Under the pieces are notes generated by a model. The model was not told the DNA's origin, searched no databases, and was given only the letters and a program-made list of their open reading frames with translations. Position numbers and translations under genes: made by a program. From contig JAEWUD010000022.1 in assembly GCA_023397475.1 (NCBI GenBank), positions 1 to 64,000 on the forward strand: a stretch of 64,000 nt of DNA. Direction: 5' to 3'. Positions 15,574 to 24,605 of the stretch are shown here, piece after piece (positions within the stretch are counted from its first letter, which is position 1; every line of letters begins with the position of its first letter). The DNA comes from Bacillota bacterium. Lineage in GTDB: Bacteria > Bacillota > Clostridia > Saccharofermentanales > Saccharofermentanaceae.

Positions 15574-17130
15574 ATGAGAAGACGATGGATACAGCTTGGT
15601 ACTCTCGGTCTCACGCTTTTCCTTCTCACAGGATGTGTCAGACAAGAAAGCGGGACTCTGATTTCAGAATATGAGACCTCAACCGCAGATCTTACCGCAG
15701 AAGAAACGAGTGAAACATCCACGTTGCCAACATCTGACACAGAGATAACACATCCGATTACGATTTCTCCTGAGACGATGATTCAGGAGGTTGATTCGTC
15801 GATTTCAATTGAGACACATCCTTTTTCACTCCCTAATTCTTCGGATCAAGGGTTTCTTACGGATGTGACACTGCCGGAGGGTGATTTTGCGGTCATGGAG
15901 GGCGAGGGACGTCAATATCTCCTCTACGATGATCAAGGCAATTATCTTCGAAGCTTTGAACGGATTAATGCCGGATCATCCTACATATCCGCCGGGATAT
16001 ATAAGCCTGAAGAGATTTATCGGATAACGGATCCGTATGTCAAGGAGGAGCCGGACATCACAGATGAATTCGATCCGCTGTGGATGAGCGTTTTTGAGTT
16101 CTGCGGCGGTTATGTGGTAAAGCGTGAGACCACTTTTGAGGTTTTCCGCAGAGACGGCCAGAAATTGTTTTCGAATGAAGCAGAGTTTTTCGGCATCGAT
16201 GCAAGTGACAAGGAAGTTGTATTGTTCTTTTCTGGAACGGAAGAAGTTAACGTTTATTTTCTTTCCCTCGACGGTGCCATACAGAGAGAGCATCATATCT
16301 CAAGTTTTCCAGAAGATTATTACCCATCACAGATTTTGAGTGATCAGTATTTCATTGCTGAGAAGGTATATTCCGGGACGGAGATGTATGCGTATACTTC
16401 CAGTGTTTTTGACATGGAAGGAAGAGAAATTATTACGGACGTTGAACGAATGTATTATGGATTAATGGGAGACAGCAATTGGAACGTCGGTCAGGTGAAT
16501 CTCTATCCATATTTCGTGAAAGATGGTATCACTTATGACGCTACATTAGCACCCGTCGCTCCGGATACGCTGGATGAGAACGGAGAAATGATATCCGGAG
16601 TTCTCTATTCAGTCGGAGGAAGTATGACACAGGCGATGTCGGCAGGGTATACGATTTCTGACGGAAATAATCTGGTAGCCTGGTATCCTGCCGGAGATAA
16701 ACTCTCGGTGAGGTATGCCGGAAGAGAAATTACCCTTTCGGTTACAGGTGGCAGAGTCTTCTCCTGTACAAGCAAACTGATCTTGATCGAGAAAGAAATT
16801 GCATCGATGCAGTGGGAGTATCTTCTCTTCTCCTTTGAAACCGGAGAATTGTTGCGAACTATCAAAGATTACGCTCTCTTAGCAGATGATTATGTATTTT
16901 TATCCGTCTATGATGATGAGCAATCAACCTATGTATTTGAGATTCTGAACACGAAGGGAGAATTGGTCTTTCAGACACGAGGAGAGAGTATCGTACCGAC
17001 GAGAGGTCCGTTCCTACAAGTACAAAGAGGCCCATATTCTGGAATAACGACCCTTGACGGGACCTGGATATTGAAGGGAATCGCGAAGGAATATACAAAT
17101 GACACGGACTTGCCCATCTACTTTGACTGA
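15574..17130 (+). CDS. Large lipoprotein of unknown function
   Basis: I do not recognise the family. The 518-residue protein begins with a basic N-terminus, a hydrophobic stretch and a canonical lipobox (LTGC, Cys21), followed by a Ser/Thr/Glu-rich spacer (about 25-100). The rest is rich in short beta-like units with aromatic and D-G turns (YDDQGNY, RRDGQKLF, SLDGAIQ, DMEGREI, NTKGELV). This suggests a beta-propeller, but that is inference. The start ATG 15574 is 7 bases after GGAGGG (15561-15566). An earlier in-frame start would overlap the upstream gene. Base usage looks AT-richer than the surrounding housekeeping genes. It is probably cotranscribed with the PstS-like gene. Confidence 0.8.
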   Translation: MRRRWIQLGTLGLTLFLLTGCVRQESGTLISEYETSTADLTAEETSETSTLPTSDTEITHPITISPETMIQEVDSSISIETHPFSLPNSSDQGFLTDVTLPEGDFAVMEGEGRQYLLYDDQGNYLRSFERINAGSSYISAGIYKPEEIYRITDPYVKEEPDITDEFDPLWMSVFEFCGGYVVKRETTFEVFRRDGQKLFSNEAEFFGIDASDKEVVLFFSGTEEVNVYFLSLDGAIQREHHISSFPEDYYPSQILSDQYFIAEKVYSGTEMYAYTSSVFDMEGREIITDVERMYYGLMGDSNWNVGQVNLYPYFVKDGITYDATLAPVAPDTLDENGEMISGVLYSVGGSMTQAMSAGYTISDGNNLVAWYPAGDKLSVRYAGREITLSVTGGRVFSCTSKLILIEKEIASMQWEYLLFSFETGELLRTIKDYALLADDYVFLSVYDDEQSTYVFEILNTKGELVFQTRGESIVPTRGPFLQVQRGPYSGITTLDGTWILKGIAKEYTNDTDLPIYFD

Positions 17131-17252
17131 TCACACGATTGCTTTAACAGATGGATGTGATTACTTCAATAACCTTCCTTCTTCTGAATTCGTTTCGTTT
17201 TCTCTCGGGTTTTTCGATATAATGGGGGAAACGTTAACAGTTAGGAGAACCT

Positions 17253-18137
17253 ATGTCAGATATCAATTGGTTTCCGGGACACATGACAAAGGCCTTGCGG
17301 AGTATCGCCGAGCAGTTGAAGCATGTCGATGTCGTGATTGAGACATGTGATGCGCGAATTCCCTTTTCCAGTAGAAACCCGGAGCTGAATGCACTCATCT
17401 CGCAGAAGCGTCGTCTTCTGGTCTTGAACAAATCCGATCTTGCCGACGAGAAGGCGACCAAGGAGTGGATCGCGTACTTCGCTGAAGCCGGGATTGCCGC
17501 CGTCGCGTCTGACGCATCTCATAAGAAGGGATTGGATCTTATCCGCAATCATGCGCGCGAACTCTGTGCGGATATGCTGGAACGCGCCAAGAACAAGGGC
17601 CGTGTCGGTCGCCCGATCCGTGCCATGGTAGTTGGGATCCCGAACTCCGGCAAGTCGACCTTAATCAACGCGCTGTGCAATCGGAAGATCGCCGTGACGG
17701 GAGACCGACCGGGTGTTACCCGCGGATTCCAATGGGCGCGATCGGATTCGTTTCTTGAACTGATGGATATGCCCGGCGTCCTGTGGCCGAAGCTGGGAAC
17801 GAGAAGAAGTCAGATCTGCCTGACAATTACAGGAGCCGTGAAGCCGGAAGTTGTCGATATGACATCATTTGCCGTCGACGGAATCGCTCTTCTGATGGAG
17901 CGATATCCGGACGAACTGTGTGAGCGATTCAAACTCGCCAAGCCGGGTTCGCCGGATTTTCTCGAGGATCCTTATGAGATGTTCCTTCTTGCAGCGAAGA
18001 ATCGCGGTTGTTTACTTTCCGGCGGACGCATTGATGAGGAGCGATTTGCTACGGTATTTCTTGATGATTTCCGAAGCGGCAGGATCGGTCGTATGACATT
18101 AGAGCTCCCGAATGCACCAACGACGAAGGAGACATGA
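17253..18137 (+). CDS. rbgA: RbgA (YlqF), 50S ribosome biogenesis GTPase
   Basis: RbgA acts late in assembly of the 50S subunit. The 294-residue protein has the circularly permuted GTPase order: G4 NKSDLAD (about 59-65) comes before G1 GIPNSGKSTLIN (about 128-139), then GDRPGVTRG and G3 DMPG. The N-terminal INWFPGHMTKA is the family hallmark. AGGAG at 17243-17247 sets the start, and a TATAAT (17218-17223) without a good -35 lies upstream. The neighbouring rnhB and yraN are its usual partners. The rplS side is interrupted by two lipoproteins. Confidence 0.97.
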   Translation: MSDINWFPGHMTKALRSIAEQLKHVDVVIETCDARIPFSSRNPELNALISQKRRLLVLNKSDLADEKATKEWIAYFAEAGIAAVASDASHKKGLDLIRNHARELCADMLERAKNKGRVGRPIRAMVVGIPNSGKSTLINALCNRKIAVTGDRPGVTRGFQWARSDSFLELMDMPGVLWPKLGTRRSQICLTITGAVKPEVVDMTSFAVDGIALLMERYPDELCERFKLAKPGSPDFLEDPYEMFLLAAKNRGCLLSGGRIDEERFATVFLDDFRSGRIGRMTLELPNAPTTKET

Positions 18138-18140
18138 CAA

Positions 18141-18788
18141 ATGGCCGCACGCGAGGATCCGAAGGATAAATACAAACGACTCAGCGAATATGAAGAACAA
18201 GCCCTCGCCGACGGTCATGTTTTGCCGGCGGGTATTGACGAGGCGGGGAGAGGTCCGTTGGCCGGTCCGGTCGTTGCGGCCGCTTGTATTCTGTCGCCGG
18301 ACCGTCCGATCTTCGGACTTGACGATTCGAAGAAGCTTTCCGAGAAGAAGCGTGAGGCGCTGTTCTCCGAGATTAAGGAAAAGGCCGTCGCTTATGCGGT
18401 CGTACGCATCGAGAACGATGTCATTGATGAGATCAATATTCTCGAGGCAACAAAACACGCGATGCGTTCCTGTGTCGCCGGACTTCCGGTGAAACCGGAC
18501 TGCCTTCTGATCGATGCCGTACGCTTGACGGGGGTTGATGTGCCTGTGATTCCGATTATCAAGGGCGACGCGAAGTCCAACTCCATAGCCGCCGCATCGA
18601 TTCTTGCGAAGGTGACCCGAGACCATATCATGAAGCAGTACGACGAGGAATTTCCCGGCTATGATTTCTCGCAGCATAAGGGTTACGGTACGAAGGCGCA
18701 TTATGAGGCCATCCATAGACTTGGATTCAGTCCGATTCATCGAAGGTCCTTCCTGAGCAATCTTCATTATGAGGATGAGACGAAGTAA
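18141..18788 (+). CDS. rnhB: Ribonuclease HII
   Basis: RNase HII removes ribonucleotides from DNA and cuts RNA-DNA hybrids. The 215-residue protein has the catalytic motif GIDEAGRGPLAGP (about 31-43), DSKKL, the IDAV aspartate, KGDAKSNSIAAASILAKVTRD and HKGYGTKAH. AAGGAG at 18126-18131 overlaps the end of rbgA, 3 bases away, so the two are coupled. Confidence 0.97.
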   Translation: MAAREDPKDKYKRLSEYEEQALADGHVLPAGIDEAGRGPLAGPVVAAACILSPDRPIFGLDDSKKLSEKKREALFSEIKEKAVAYAVVRIENDVIDEINILEATKHAMRSCVAGLPVKPDCLLIDAVRLTGVDVPVIPIIKGDAKSNSIAAASILAKVTRDHIMKQYDEEFPGYDFSQHKGYGTKAHYEAIHRLGFSPIHRRSFLSNLHYEDETK

Positions 18789-18812
18789 TCATAACAGTCC
18801 ATTATTTGCAAG

Positions 18813-18848
18813 AACATCCGTGCTTTTTATATGCCGGATGTTTTTTTT
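18813..18848 (+). terminator. Intrinsic terminator after rnhB
   Basis: An 8-bp stem AACATCCG/CGGATGTT (18813-18820 with 18835-18842) with a 14-base loop runs directly into eight T residues. yraN downstream would then need its own promoter or read-through. Confidence 0.85.
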
Positions 18849-18854
18849 GTCGAA

Positions 18855-18866
18855 TTTTCGCGAAAA
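18855..18866. promoter_or_regulatory. 12-bp perfect palindrome upstream of yraN
   Basis: TTTTCGCGAAAA is a perfect dyad between the rnhB terminator and yraN. It has the size of an operator half-site pair, but no regulator can be named. Confidence 0.4.
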
Positions 18867-18921
18867 GATTCACGTAAAAAGGACAAACGTTTTTGCTACG
18901 ATGAATCCGGAGGATAGCATT

Positions 18922-19293
18922 ATGGATTCTCGTTCGATGGACAGGCGTCGCCTGGGTATGCAGGCAGAGGACGCAGTACAATCATTGTTGTCGGATCGCG
19001 GTTGCACAATTCTGGCGCGCAATTTTCGTGCGGGTAATAGGGGGGAATTGGATCTGGTGGTAACTAAGAAGAATCGTCTGATTGTCGTAGAAGTAAAAAG
19101 TCGCAGAGAAGGTGATGATTACGGAGGGTCAATCGCTGCAATAACGAGGAGAAAGATCATGCGAATGAAGCGCGCGACAGCTGTGTTTATGACAGAGAAA
19201 TCGATCCGAGGTGTTGATGTATGCTTTCTCGCCGCATGCGTGACGCACGACCGTCAGGGCAGGGTGATCCGGATTGAATTTCTGCCGATTTGA
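18922..19293 (+). CDS. YraN/UPF0102 family endonuclease-like protein
   Basis: The 123-residue protein has the UPF0102 pattern: G-x-x-A-E-D-x-x-x-x-x-L near the start, ILARNFRAGNRGELDLVV, and VVEVKSR (D and E-x-K of the PD-(D/E)XK fold). The family is widespread and probably a nuclease, but the biological role is uncertain. The start at ATG 18922 is set by GGAGG at 18909-18913. Two upstream in-frame ATGs would give an unusual leader through the terminator. The rbgA-rnhB-yraN order supports the call. Confidence 0.9.
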   Translation: MDSRSMDRRRLGMQAEDAVQSLLSDRGCTILARNFRAGNRGELDLVVTKKNRLIVVEVKSRREGDDYGGSIAAITRRKIMRMKRATAVFMTEKSIRGVDVCFLAACVTHDRQGRVIRIEFLPI

Positions 19294-19303
19294 TGCAAGA
19301 GTA

Positions 19304-19333
19304 TTGAGAAAATTATGCAAAATGGGATATACT
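19304..19333 (+). promoter_or_regulatory. Probable promoter of the aminotransferase-purB group
   Basis: TTGAGA at 19304-19309 and TATACT at 19328-19333 are separated by 18 bases, each one base from consensus. Confidence 0.65.
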
Positions 19334-19451
19334 GTTAAGGCTTGAAGAGCAATTATTATTTTCTTGTGCAAGACAGAGACAACGAGGTTTCTTTTTGGAC
19401 AATATCTTGGCAGTTTGAATGAATGTGATTCGTTTGTTAGGGGGAAGAAGC

Positions 19452-20738
19452 ATGACAGCTATTTCAAAGATGAACCGTGACCAGCTTTCCGAAGAACAGA
19501 AGGTTCTCGAGAAGGTGTTTGAGGAGATTAAGGCCAGGAAATTATCCCTGGATATGACACGAGGGAAGCCCAGTTCAGCGCAACTGGATCAGGGTTCCGA
19601 ACTGATGACTATTCTCGCACCGAAGGACGTTTTTGCGAAGGACGGTTCGGACTGCAGAAACTACGGAGTCCCTTTTGGTCTTGTCGAAGCTCGTGAACTT
19701 TTCGCGCAGATTCTTGATACAGAGGCCGATCGGATTATTATCGGCAATAACAGCAGTCTGAATATGATGTTCGATACGTTAATGCGCTCGTTGGTTTTCG
19801 GCGAGATTGAATCGGAGAAGCCTTGGGCTCAGATTGAGGATAAGAAGTGGCTGTGTCCGGTTCCCGGTTATGATCGCCACTTTCTTGTGACCGAGACTCT
19901 GGGATTCACACTGATTGCGGTTCCGCTTCGCGAGGACGGGCCGGATATGGATATCGTCGAGAAGCTTGTCGCGGAGGACCCGTTGATTAAGGGAATGTGG
20001 GCGATGCCACTCTACAGTAATCCGGACGGATATATCTATTCTGAGGATGTCTGTAAGAGACTTGCCGGCATGAAGACCGCCGCGCCTGATTTCCGCATTC
20101 TCTGGGATAACGCGTATGTCGTCCACCATTTGTACGAGGACAAGAAGGGCAGCCTTCCCGATATTCTTCGCTTGTGCGTCGAGATGGGCAACCCGAATCG
20201 GGTTTATGAATTCGCTTCAACATCCAAGATCACGTTTGCCGGCGCAGGAATTTCTTGCATGGCGGCGAACGAGGAGAACTTGAAGCGTGCCAAGAAGTAT
20301 CTTTCGGTCCAGTCGATCGGGCCGGATAAGCTGAACCAACTTCGTCATGTTCGTTATCTTCCGGATCTTTCTGCCGTCACACAGGTCATGGAGAAGCAGG
20401 CAGGAATCATGCGTCCGAAGTTTGAGAAGACGGTAGAGATTCTGGAGAAAGAGCTCGGTGACAGCGGTATCGCACACTGGAACAATCCTCTGGGCGGATA
20501 TTTTGTCAGTCTCTTTGTCATGCCCGGCACGGCCAAGCGCGTCGTCGCGCTTGCAAAAGAATGCGGCGTCGCATTAACGCCCGCGGGAGCGACGTACCCT
20601 TATGGAATTGACCCGCTCGACGAGAACATTCGCATCGCACCTTCTTTCCCGTCGATCGAAGATGTCGAGAAAGCGATCCATATCCTCTGTGTCTGTGCTA
20701 AAATGGCAGCGATACAGAAGAGACTGGAGGAGGTTTAA
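19452..20738 (+). CDS. PLP-dependent aminotransferase of the aspartate aminotransferase Ic type
   Basis: The 428-residue protein belongs to the class I/II aminotransferase fold and resembles the Asp_aminotransf family known from actinobacteria and Clostridia. Visible marks are SLDMTRGKPS near the start, NYGVPFGLVEAR, PVPGYDRHF, the N-A-Y substrate/cofactor segment (LWDNAYVVHHLY) and the PLP lysine in EFASTSKITFAGAG. The likely reaction is aspartate/2-oxoglutarate transamination, but substrate choice is inferred. The start at ATG 19452 follows a GGGGGAAG stretch (19440-19447). An earlier ATG at 19419 is possible. purB follows 3 bases after its stop. Confidence 0.85.
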   Translation: MTAISKMNRDQLSEEQKVLEKVFEEIKARKLSLDMTRGKPSSAQLDQGSELMTILAPKDVFAKDGSDCRNYGVPFGLVEARELFAQILDTEADRIIIGNNSSLNMMFDTLMRSLVFGEIESEKPWAQIEDKKWLCPVPGYDRHFLVTETLGFTLIAVPLREDGPDMDIVEKLVAEDPLIKGMWAMPLYSNPDGYIYSEDVCKRLAGMKTAAPDFRILWDNAYVVHHLYEDKKGSLPDILRLCVEMGNPNRVYEFASTSKITFAGAGISCMAANEENLKRAKKYLSVQSIGPDKLNQLRHVRYLPDLSAVTQVMEKQAGIMRPKFEKTVEILEKELGDSGIAHWNNPLGGYFVSLFVMPGTAKRVVALAKECGVALTPAGATYPYGIDPLDENIRIAPSFPSIEDVEKAIHILCVCAKMAAIQKRLEEV

Positions 20739-20741
20739 GAC

Positions 20742-22175
20742 GTGAGCAATACATATGAGAGCCCCTTGAATTCACGGTACGCGAGTGCCGAGATGCAGTT
20801 TGTTTTCTCTCCGGATCACAAGTTCCGGACATGGAGACGATTGTGGATTGCTTTGGCAGAATCGGAGAAGGAGCTGGGTCTCCCGATCACGGAGGAACAG
20901 ATCGCTGAGCTCAAGGCCTTTCAGGATGATATCAATTATGATGTCGCCCGGCGTGAGGAGAAGATCGTCCGCCACGATGTTATGGCTCATGTGCATGCGT
21001 ACGGAGAACAATGCCCGAAGGCAAAGGGCATCATTCATTTGGGCGCGACTTCCTGTTATGTCGGGGATAACACCGACCTTATGATCATGCGCGAAGCACT
21101 GATCCTTGTTCGCAAGAGACTTCTTCGCGTTATCGAGAGCCTTTCAACATTTGCCGATACTTACAAGGCAATGCCGCAGCTTGGCTTTACGCATTTTCAA
21201 CCGGCTCAGCTCGTCACCGTTGGCAAACGCGCTTCGCTTTGGCTTCAGGATTTGCTTTTCGATCTGGAAGAACTGAATTTTGTCATCGAGAGTCTTCGCC
21301 TTCTCGGCTGCAAAGGCACAACCGGAACGCAAGCCAGTTTTTTAAGCCTGTTCCAGAACGACCACGGCAAGGTAGAGAGACTGGATCAGATGATCGCCGA
21401 GAAGATGGGTTTTTCCGGCACGTATGCTGTCAGCGGACAGACGTACTCGCGTAAGATTGATTCGAGAGTTCTGAATGTGTTGTCTTCGATTGCACAGAGC
21501 GCGCATAAGTTCAGCAATGATATCCGACTTCTCCAGCATCTGAAGGAAATCGAAGAGCCTTTCGAGAAATCGCAGATCGGATCTTCGGCGATGGCCTACA
21601 AACGGAACCCGATGCGTTCCGAGCGTATAGCGTCCCTGGCGCGTTATGTTGTGGCCGACGCCCTGAATCCTGCGATGACAGCTTCGGAGCAGTGGTTCGA
21701 GAGAACTCTCGATGATTCGGCCAACAAGCGGATCAGTGTACCGGAAGCATTCCTTGCGATCGACGCTATTCTTGGAATTTACAAGAACATTGCGGGCGGT
21801 CTCGTCGTATACCCTCATGTTATCCATAAGAGAATTATGGAGGAGTTGCCCTTTATGGCAACGGAGAATATCATGATGGAAGCGGCAAAACGAGGTGGTG
21901 ACCGACAGGATCTCCACGAGAAGATCCGTGTGCATTCGATGGAGGCAGGAGCCGCCGTCAAGATGCACGGATTGCCGAATGACCTCCTGAGCCGAATCGC
22001 GCAGGACCCTACTTTCGGATTGGATAAGGATTCGCTGTCTAAGCTTCTGGATCCTGTTCTATATATCGGCAGATCTCCGGAGCAGGTAACCTCCTTTCTT
22101 GCGAATGAGGTGCAACCGGTACTCGTGAAGTTTGCCGGAGACTTGGATCTCGAGGATGCGGAGTTGACCGTATAA
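20742..22175 (+). CDS. purB: Adenylosuccinate lyase
   Basis: PurB removes fumarate from SAICAR and from adenylosuccinate in purine synthesis. The 477-residue protein has the fumarase/aspartase superfamily signature GSSAMAYKRNPMRSER (about 284-299), plus HLGATSCYVGDNTDL and TGTQASF. It resembles the longer animal/clostridial branch of the family. GTG 20742 is preceded by GGAGGAGG (20726-20733) with 8 bases of spacing. The gene sits between an aminotransferase that may supply aspartate and a sulfur-transfer cluster. No other purine gene is nearby. Confidence 0.97.
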   Translation: MSNTYESPLNSRYASAEMQFVFSPDHKFRTWRRLWIALAESEKELGLPITEEQIAELKAFQDDINYDVARREEKIVRHDVMAHVHAYGEQCPKAKGIIHLGATSCYVGDNTDLMIMREALILVRKRLLRVIESLSTFADTYKAMPQLGFTHFQPAQLVTVGKRASLWLQDLLFDLEELNFVIESLRLLGCKGTTGTQASFLSLFQNDHGKVERLDQMIAEKMGFSGTYAVSGQTYSRKIDSRVLNVLSSIAQSAHKFSNDIRLLQHLKEIEEPFEKSQIGSSAMAYKRNPMRSERIASLARYVVADALNPAMTASEQWFERTLDDSANKRISVPEAFLAIDAILGIYKNIAGGLVVYPHVIHKRIMEELPFMATENIMMEAAKRGGDRQDLHEKIRVHSMEAGAAVKMHGLPNDLLSRIAQDPTFGLDKDSLSKLLDPVLYIGRSPEQVTSFLANEVQPVLVKFAGDLDLEDAELTV

Positions 22176-22179
22176 GGAT

Positions 22180-23340
22180 GTGAGTGAACTGATCTATTTC
22201 GATAACAGTGCGACGACCAAGCCGCTGCCTGAGGTGGCGAGACGGGTTTTTGAGCAACTGACAAGTGATGAATCCTTTGGAAATCCCGGATCTCTGCATC
22301 GTTTAGGCGGTGCGGCAGAACGGGTTTTTCAGCGTGCCGCGGAGGATACGGCCAGAATACTTCGCTGTTCTTCCGAAGAGCTGGTTTTCACTTCCTGCGG
22401 TTCGGAATCTGTGAATACGGCGATTCTCGGTTACGTTCGGGCAAATCCGCGGGCAGGTAAGCATATTCTGTCTACCCGGACGGAACATATGGCGACACTT
22501 TCCGCTCTTCGCTTATTAGAACAAGAGGGATATGAGGTGACCTATCTTCCGGTTCTGGCAGACGGGAAGATTAATGCAGCGCTGTTGGAATCGTCGATCC
22601 GGAACGACACGGCACTGATTACTTTCACCCATGTCAATAATGAGACGGGAGTGATTTGTGATCCGGAGGACGTTTGTCGAATCCGTAATCGACGCAATAA
22701 AGCTACGCGCATCCACTTCGACTGCGTGCAGTCATTGGGCAAGCTGCCGATTCGCCTGGATCGTGGTTTCGTCGATATGGCTTCCTTTTCGGGACACAAG
22801 ATTCATGCCCCGAAGGGCGTCGGCCTTCTTTATCTTCGCAAGGGGATTCGAATCAAGCCGTTGATTCTGGGCGGAGGACAGCAACGGGGTCTTCGGTCGG
22901 GGACTCTGAGCCCTTATCTGGCGCAAGCCTTCGCATTAGCGCTATCCCAGGCGGAAGAGAGCAGGGAATCTTCCTTCGCGCATGTTATGATGTTAAGGGA
23001 AAAGCTTGTGGCTGGACTCGCGAGTCACAGGGTGTGTTGTTTATCCCCGGAACATGCTTTGCCGTATGTTGTGAATGTATCCTTTCCTTCCTTCGAGTCG
23101 GAGACGATGTTACACGCATTGGAAGAACAGGATGTTTACGTATCCACGGTTTCTGCATGTTCGTCCAAGAAGAAGAATCTGAGTTACGTACTTACGGAAA
23201 TGGGAATCGATAGGAAGACGGCTGGGAATGCGATTCGAATCAGTTTTTCGCGATTCTCCACCGAAGAAGAGGTCGAGCATTTCGTTCGAATCATCGACAA
23301 CATCTATGAGAAATATTCACTGATCAAAGGAGCAACATGA
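22180..23340 (+). CDS. Cysteine desulfurase (NifS-like) paired with thiI
   Basis: This PLP enzyme takes sulfur from cysteine to form a persulfide. The 386-residue protein has the N-terminal IYFDNSATTKP, TSCGSESVNTAI, the PLP lysine in FSGHKIHAPKGVGLLY and the catalytic cysteine in VSTVSACSSKKKN, a loop different from that of the second NifS at 28.4 kb. The 4-base overlap with thiI suggests it is the dedicated sulfur donor for 4-thiouridine in tRNA (as NifZ-ThiI in Bacillus). The start is uncertain. GTG 22180 lies 4 bases after purB and has only a partial AAGGA directly before it. Confidence 0.92.
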   Translation: MSELIYFDNSATTKPLPEVARRVFEQLTSDESFGNPGSLHRLGGAAERVFQRAAEDTARILRCSSEELVFTSCGSESVNTAILGYVRANPRAGKHILSTRTEHMATLSALRLLEQEGYEVTYLPVLADGKINAALLESSIRNDTALITFTHVNNETGVICDPEDVCRIRNRRNKATRIHFDCVQSLGKLPIRLDRGFVDMASFSGHKIHAPKGVGLLYLRKGIRIKPLILGGGQQRGLRSGTLSPYLAQAFALALSQAEESRESSFAHVMMLREKLVAGLASHRVCCLSPEHALPYVVNVSFPSFESETMLHALEEQDVYVSTVSACSSKKKNLSYVLTEMGIDRKTAGNAIRISFSRFSTEEEVEHFVRIIDNIYEKYSLIKGAT

Positions 23341-24605
23341 ATCAGAACGAGAAACATGAAGTCGTAATTCTCGCACGCATGGGTGAGATCACGCTAAAAG
23401 GTCTGAACCGCGGAAAGTTCGAACATCAGCTGATCTCGAATTTGACACACCGCCTTCGGGAGTTCGGGAATTTCCGGATATTTCAGAGCCAATCGAGACT
23501 GTGGATTGAACCGAAGGAACAGAGTGTATCCGAAGATAAAACATCGGAGACTTTCGGGATGGACTCCATCGATACAGACCGTATATTACTTGCGGTGACC
23601 CAGGTATTTGGAATCGTCTCGGCCAGTTCCGTGATAAAGTTTGACGGTGGATATCCGGAGCTTTCTTCGCAGACGGTTCAGTATGTCGGAGAACTTCTGG
23701 AGAAGAATCCTTTTCGATCCTTCAAGATTCATGCCAAGCGCGGCAACAAGCGTTTTCCTATGGAGTCTCCGGAAATCTGTTCTGAGTTGGGCGGAGATAT
23801 ACTTGAAGCTTATCCGGACCTTACTGTCGATGTTCATCATCCGGAAATCACGATCTATGTTGAGATCAGAGAGCATCTGTATCTTTATTCGGGAAAAGTC
23901 ATGGGACACCGCGGTTTGCCGGTTGGGACATCCGGGAAAGGAATGCTCCTGCTTTCCGGTGGTATTGATAGTCCTGTCGCCGGCTATATGATGGCAAGTC
24001 GGGGGATGAGCTTGGAAGCGGTCTATTTTCACTCGTATCCGTATACCAGTGATAAGGCCAAGGAGAAGGTTATCGACCTTGCCCGCCTGGTCTCGCAATA
24101 CTCCGGAAAAATGAAGTTGCACATCGTAGACTTCACGGAGATCCAGTTGGCACTATATAAGAACAGCCCGCAGGATATGCTAACGATCACGATGCGCCGG
24201 ATCATGTTACGAATTGCCGAACAGCTCTCGAGAAGAAATCACTGTCAGGCATTAATCACAGGCGAGAGCTTGGGTCAGGTTGCAAGTCAGACACTGGAGG
24301 CCATGGTTCTCACCGACGAGGTCGTTCATATGCCGATCTTCCGGCCGTTGATCGGCACGGATAAGGATCAGACTGTGGCTCTCGCACGCCGGATCGGGAC
24401 CTTTGAGACATCGATACTGCCGTATGAGGATTGTTGTACGGTTTTCGTTGCAAAGCATCCGAAGACGCACCCGAATCCCAAGGATATTTTCCATGCCGAG
24501 AAGAATCTTGACACGGATGCATTGGTGACGCAGGGGCTCGAGAAGATTGAAACGATCACGATTACCTGTGCGAATGGAGTAGAAGAATGCGTATCGGGAA
24601 GCTGA
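23337..24605 (+). CDS. thiI: ThiI, tRNA 4-thiouridine synthase
   Basis: ThiI adenylates U8 of tRNA and inserts sulfur, and in some bacteria it also serves thiamine synthesis. The 422-residue protein has an N-terminal ferredoxin-like and THUMP region (RMGEITLKGLNRGKFE) and a PP-loop ATPase with LLLSGGIDSPVAGYMM. PYEDCCTVFVAKHPKT near the C-terminus is typical. There is no C-terminal rhodanese domain, as in most Firmicutes, so it depends on a NifS-type donor. It overlaps its upstream desulfurase by 4 bases and the downstream HypE-like gene by 19 bases. Confidence 0.96.
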   Translation: MNQNEKHEVVILARMGEITLKGLNRGKFEHQLISNLTHRLREFGNFRIFQSQSRLWIEPKEQSVSEDKTSETFGMDSIDTDRILLAVTQVFGIVSASSVIKFDGGYPELSSQTVQYVGELLEKNPFRSFKIHAKRGNKRFPMESPEICSELGGDILEAYPDLTVDVHHPEITIYVEIREHLYLYSGKVMGHRGLPVGTSGKGMLLLSGGIDSPVAGYMMASRGMSLEAVYFHSYPYTSDKAKEKVIDLARLVSQYSGKMKLHIVDFTEIQLALYKNSPQDMLTITMRRIMLRIAEQLSRRNHCQALITGESLGQVASQTLEAMVLTDEVVHMPIFRPLIGTDKDQTVALARRIGTFETSILPYEDCCTVFVAKHPKTHPNPKDIFHAEKNLDTDALVTQGLEKIETITITCANGVEECVSGS

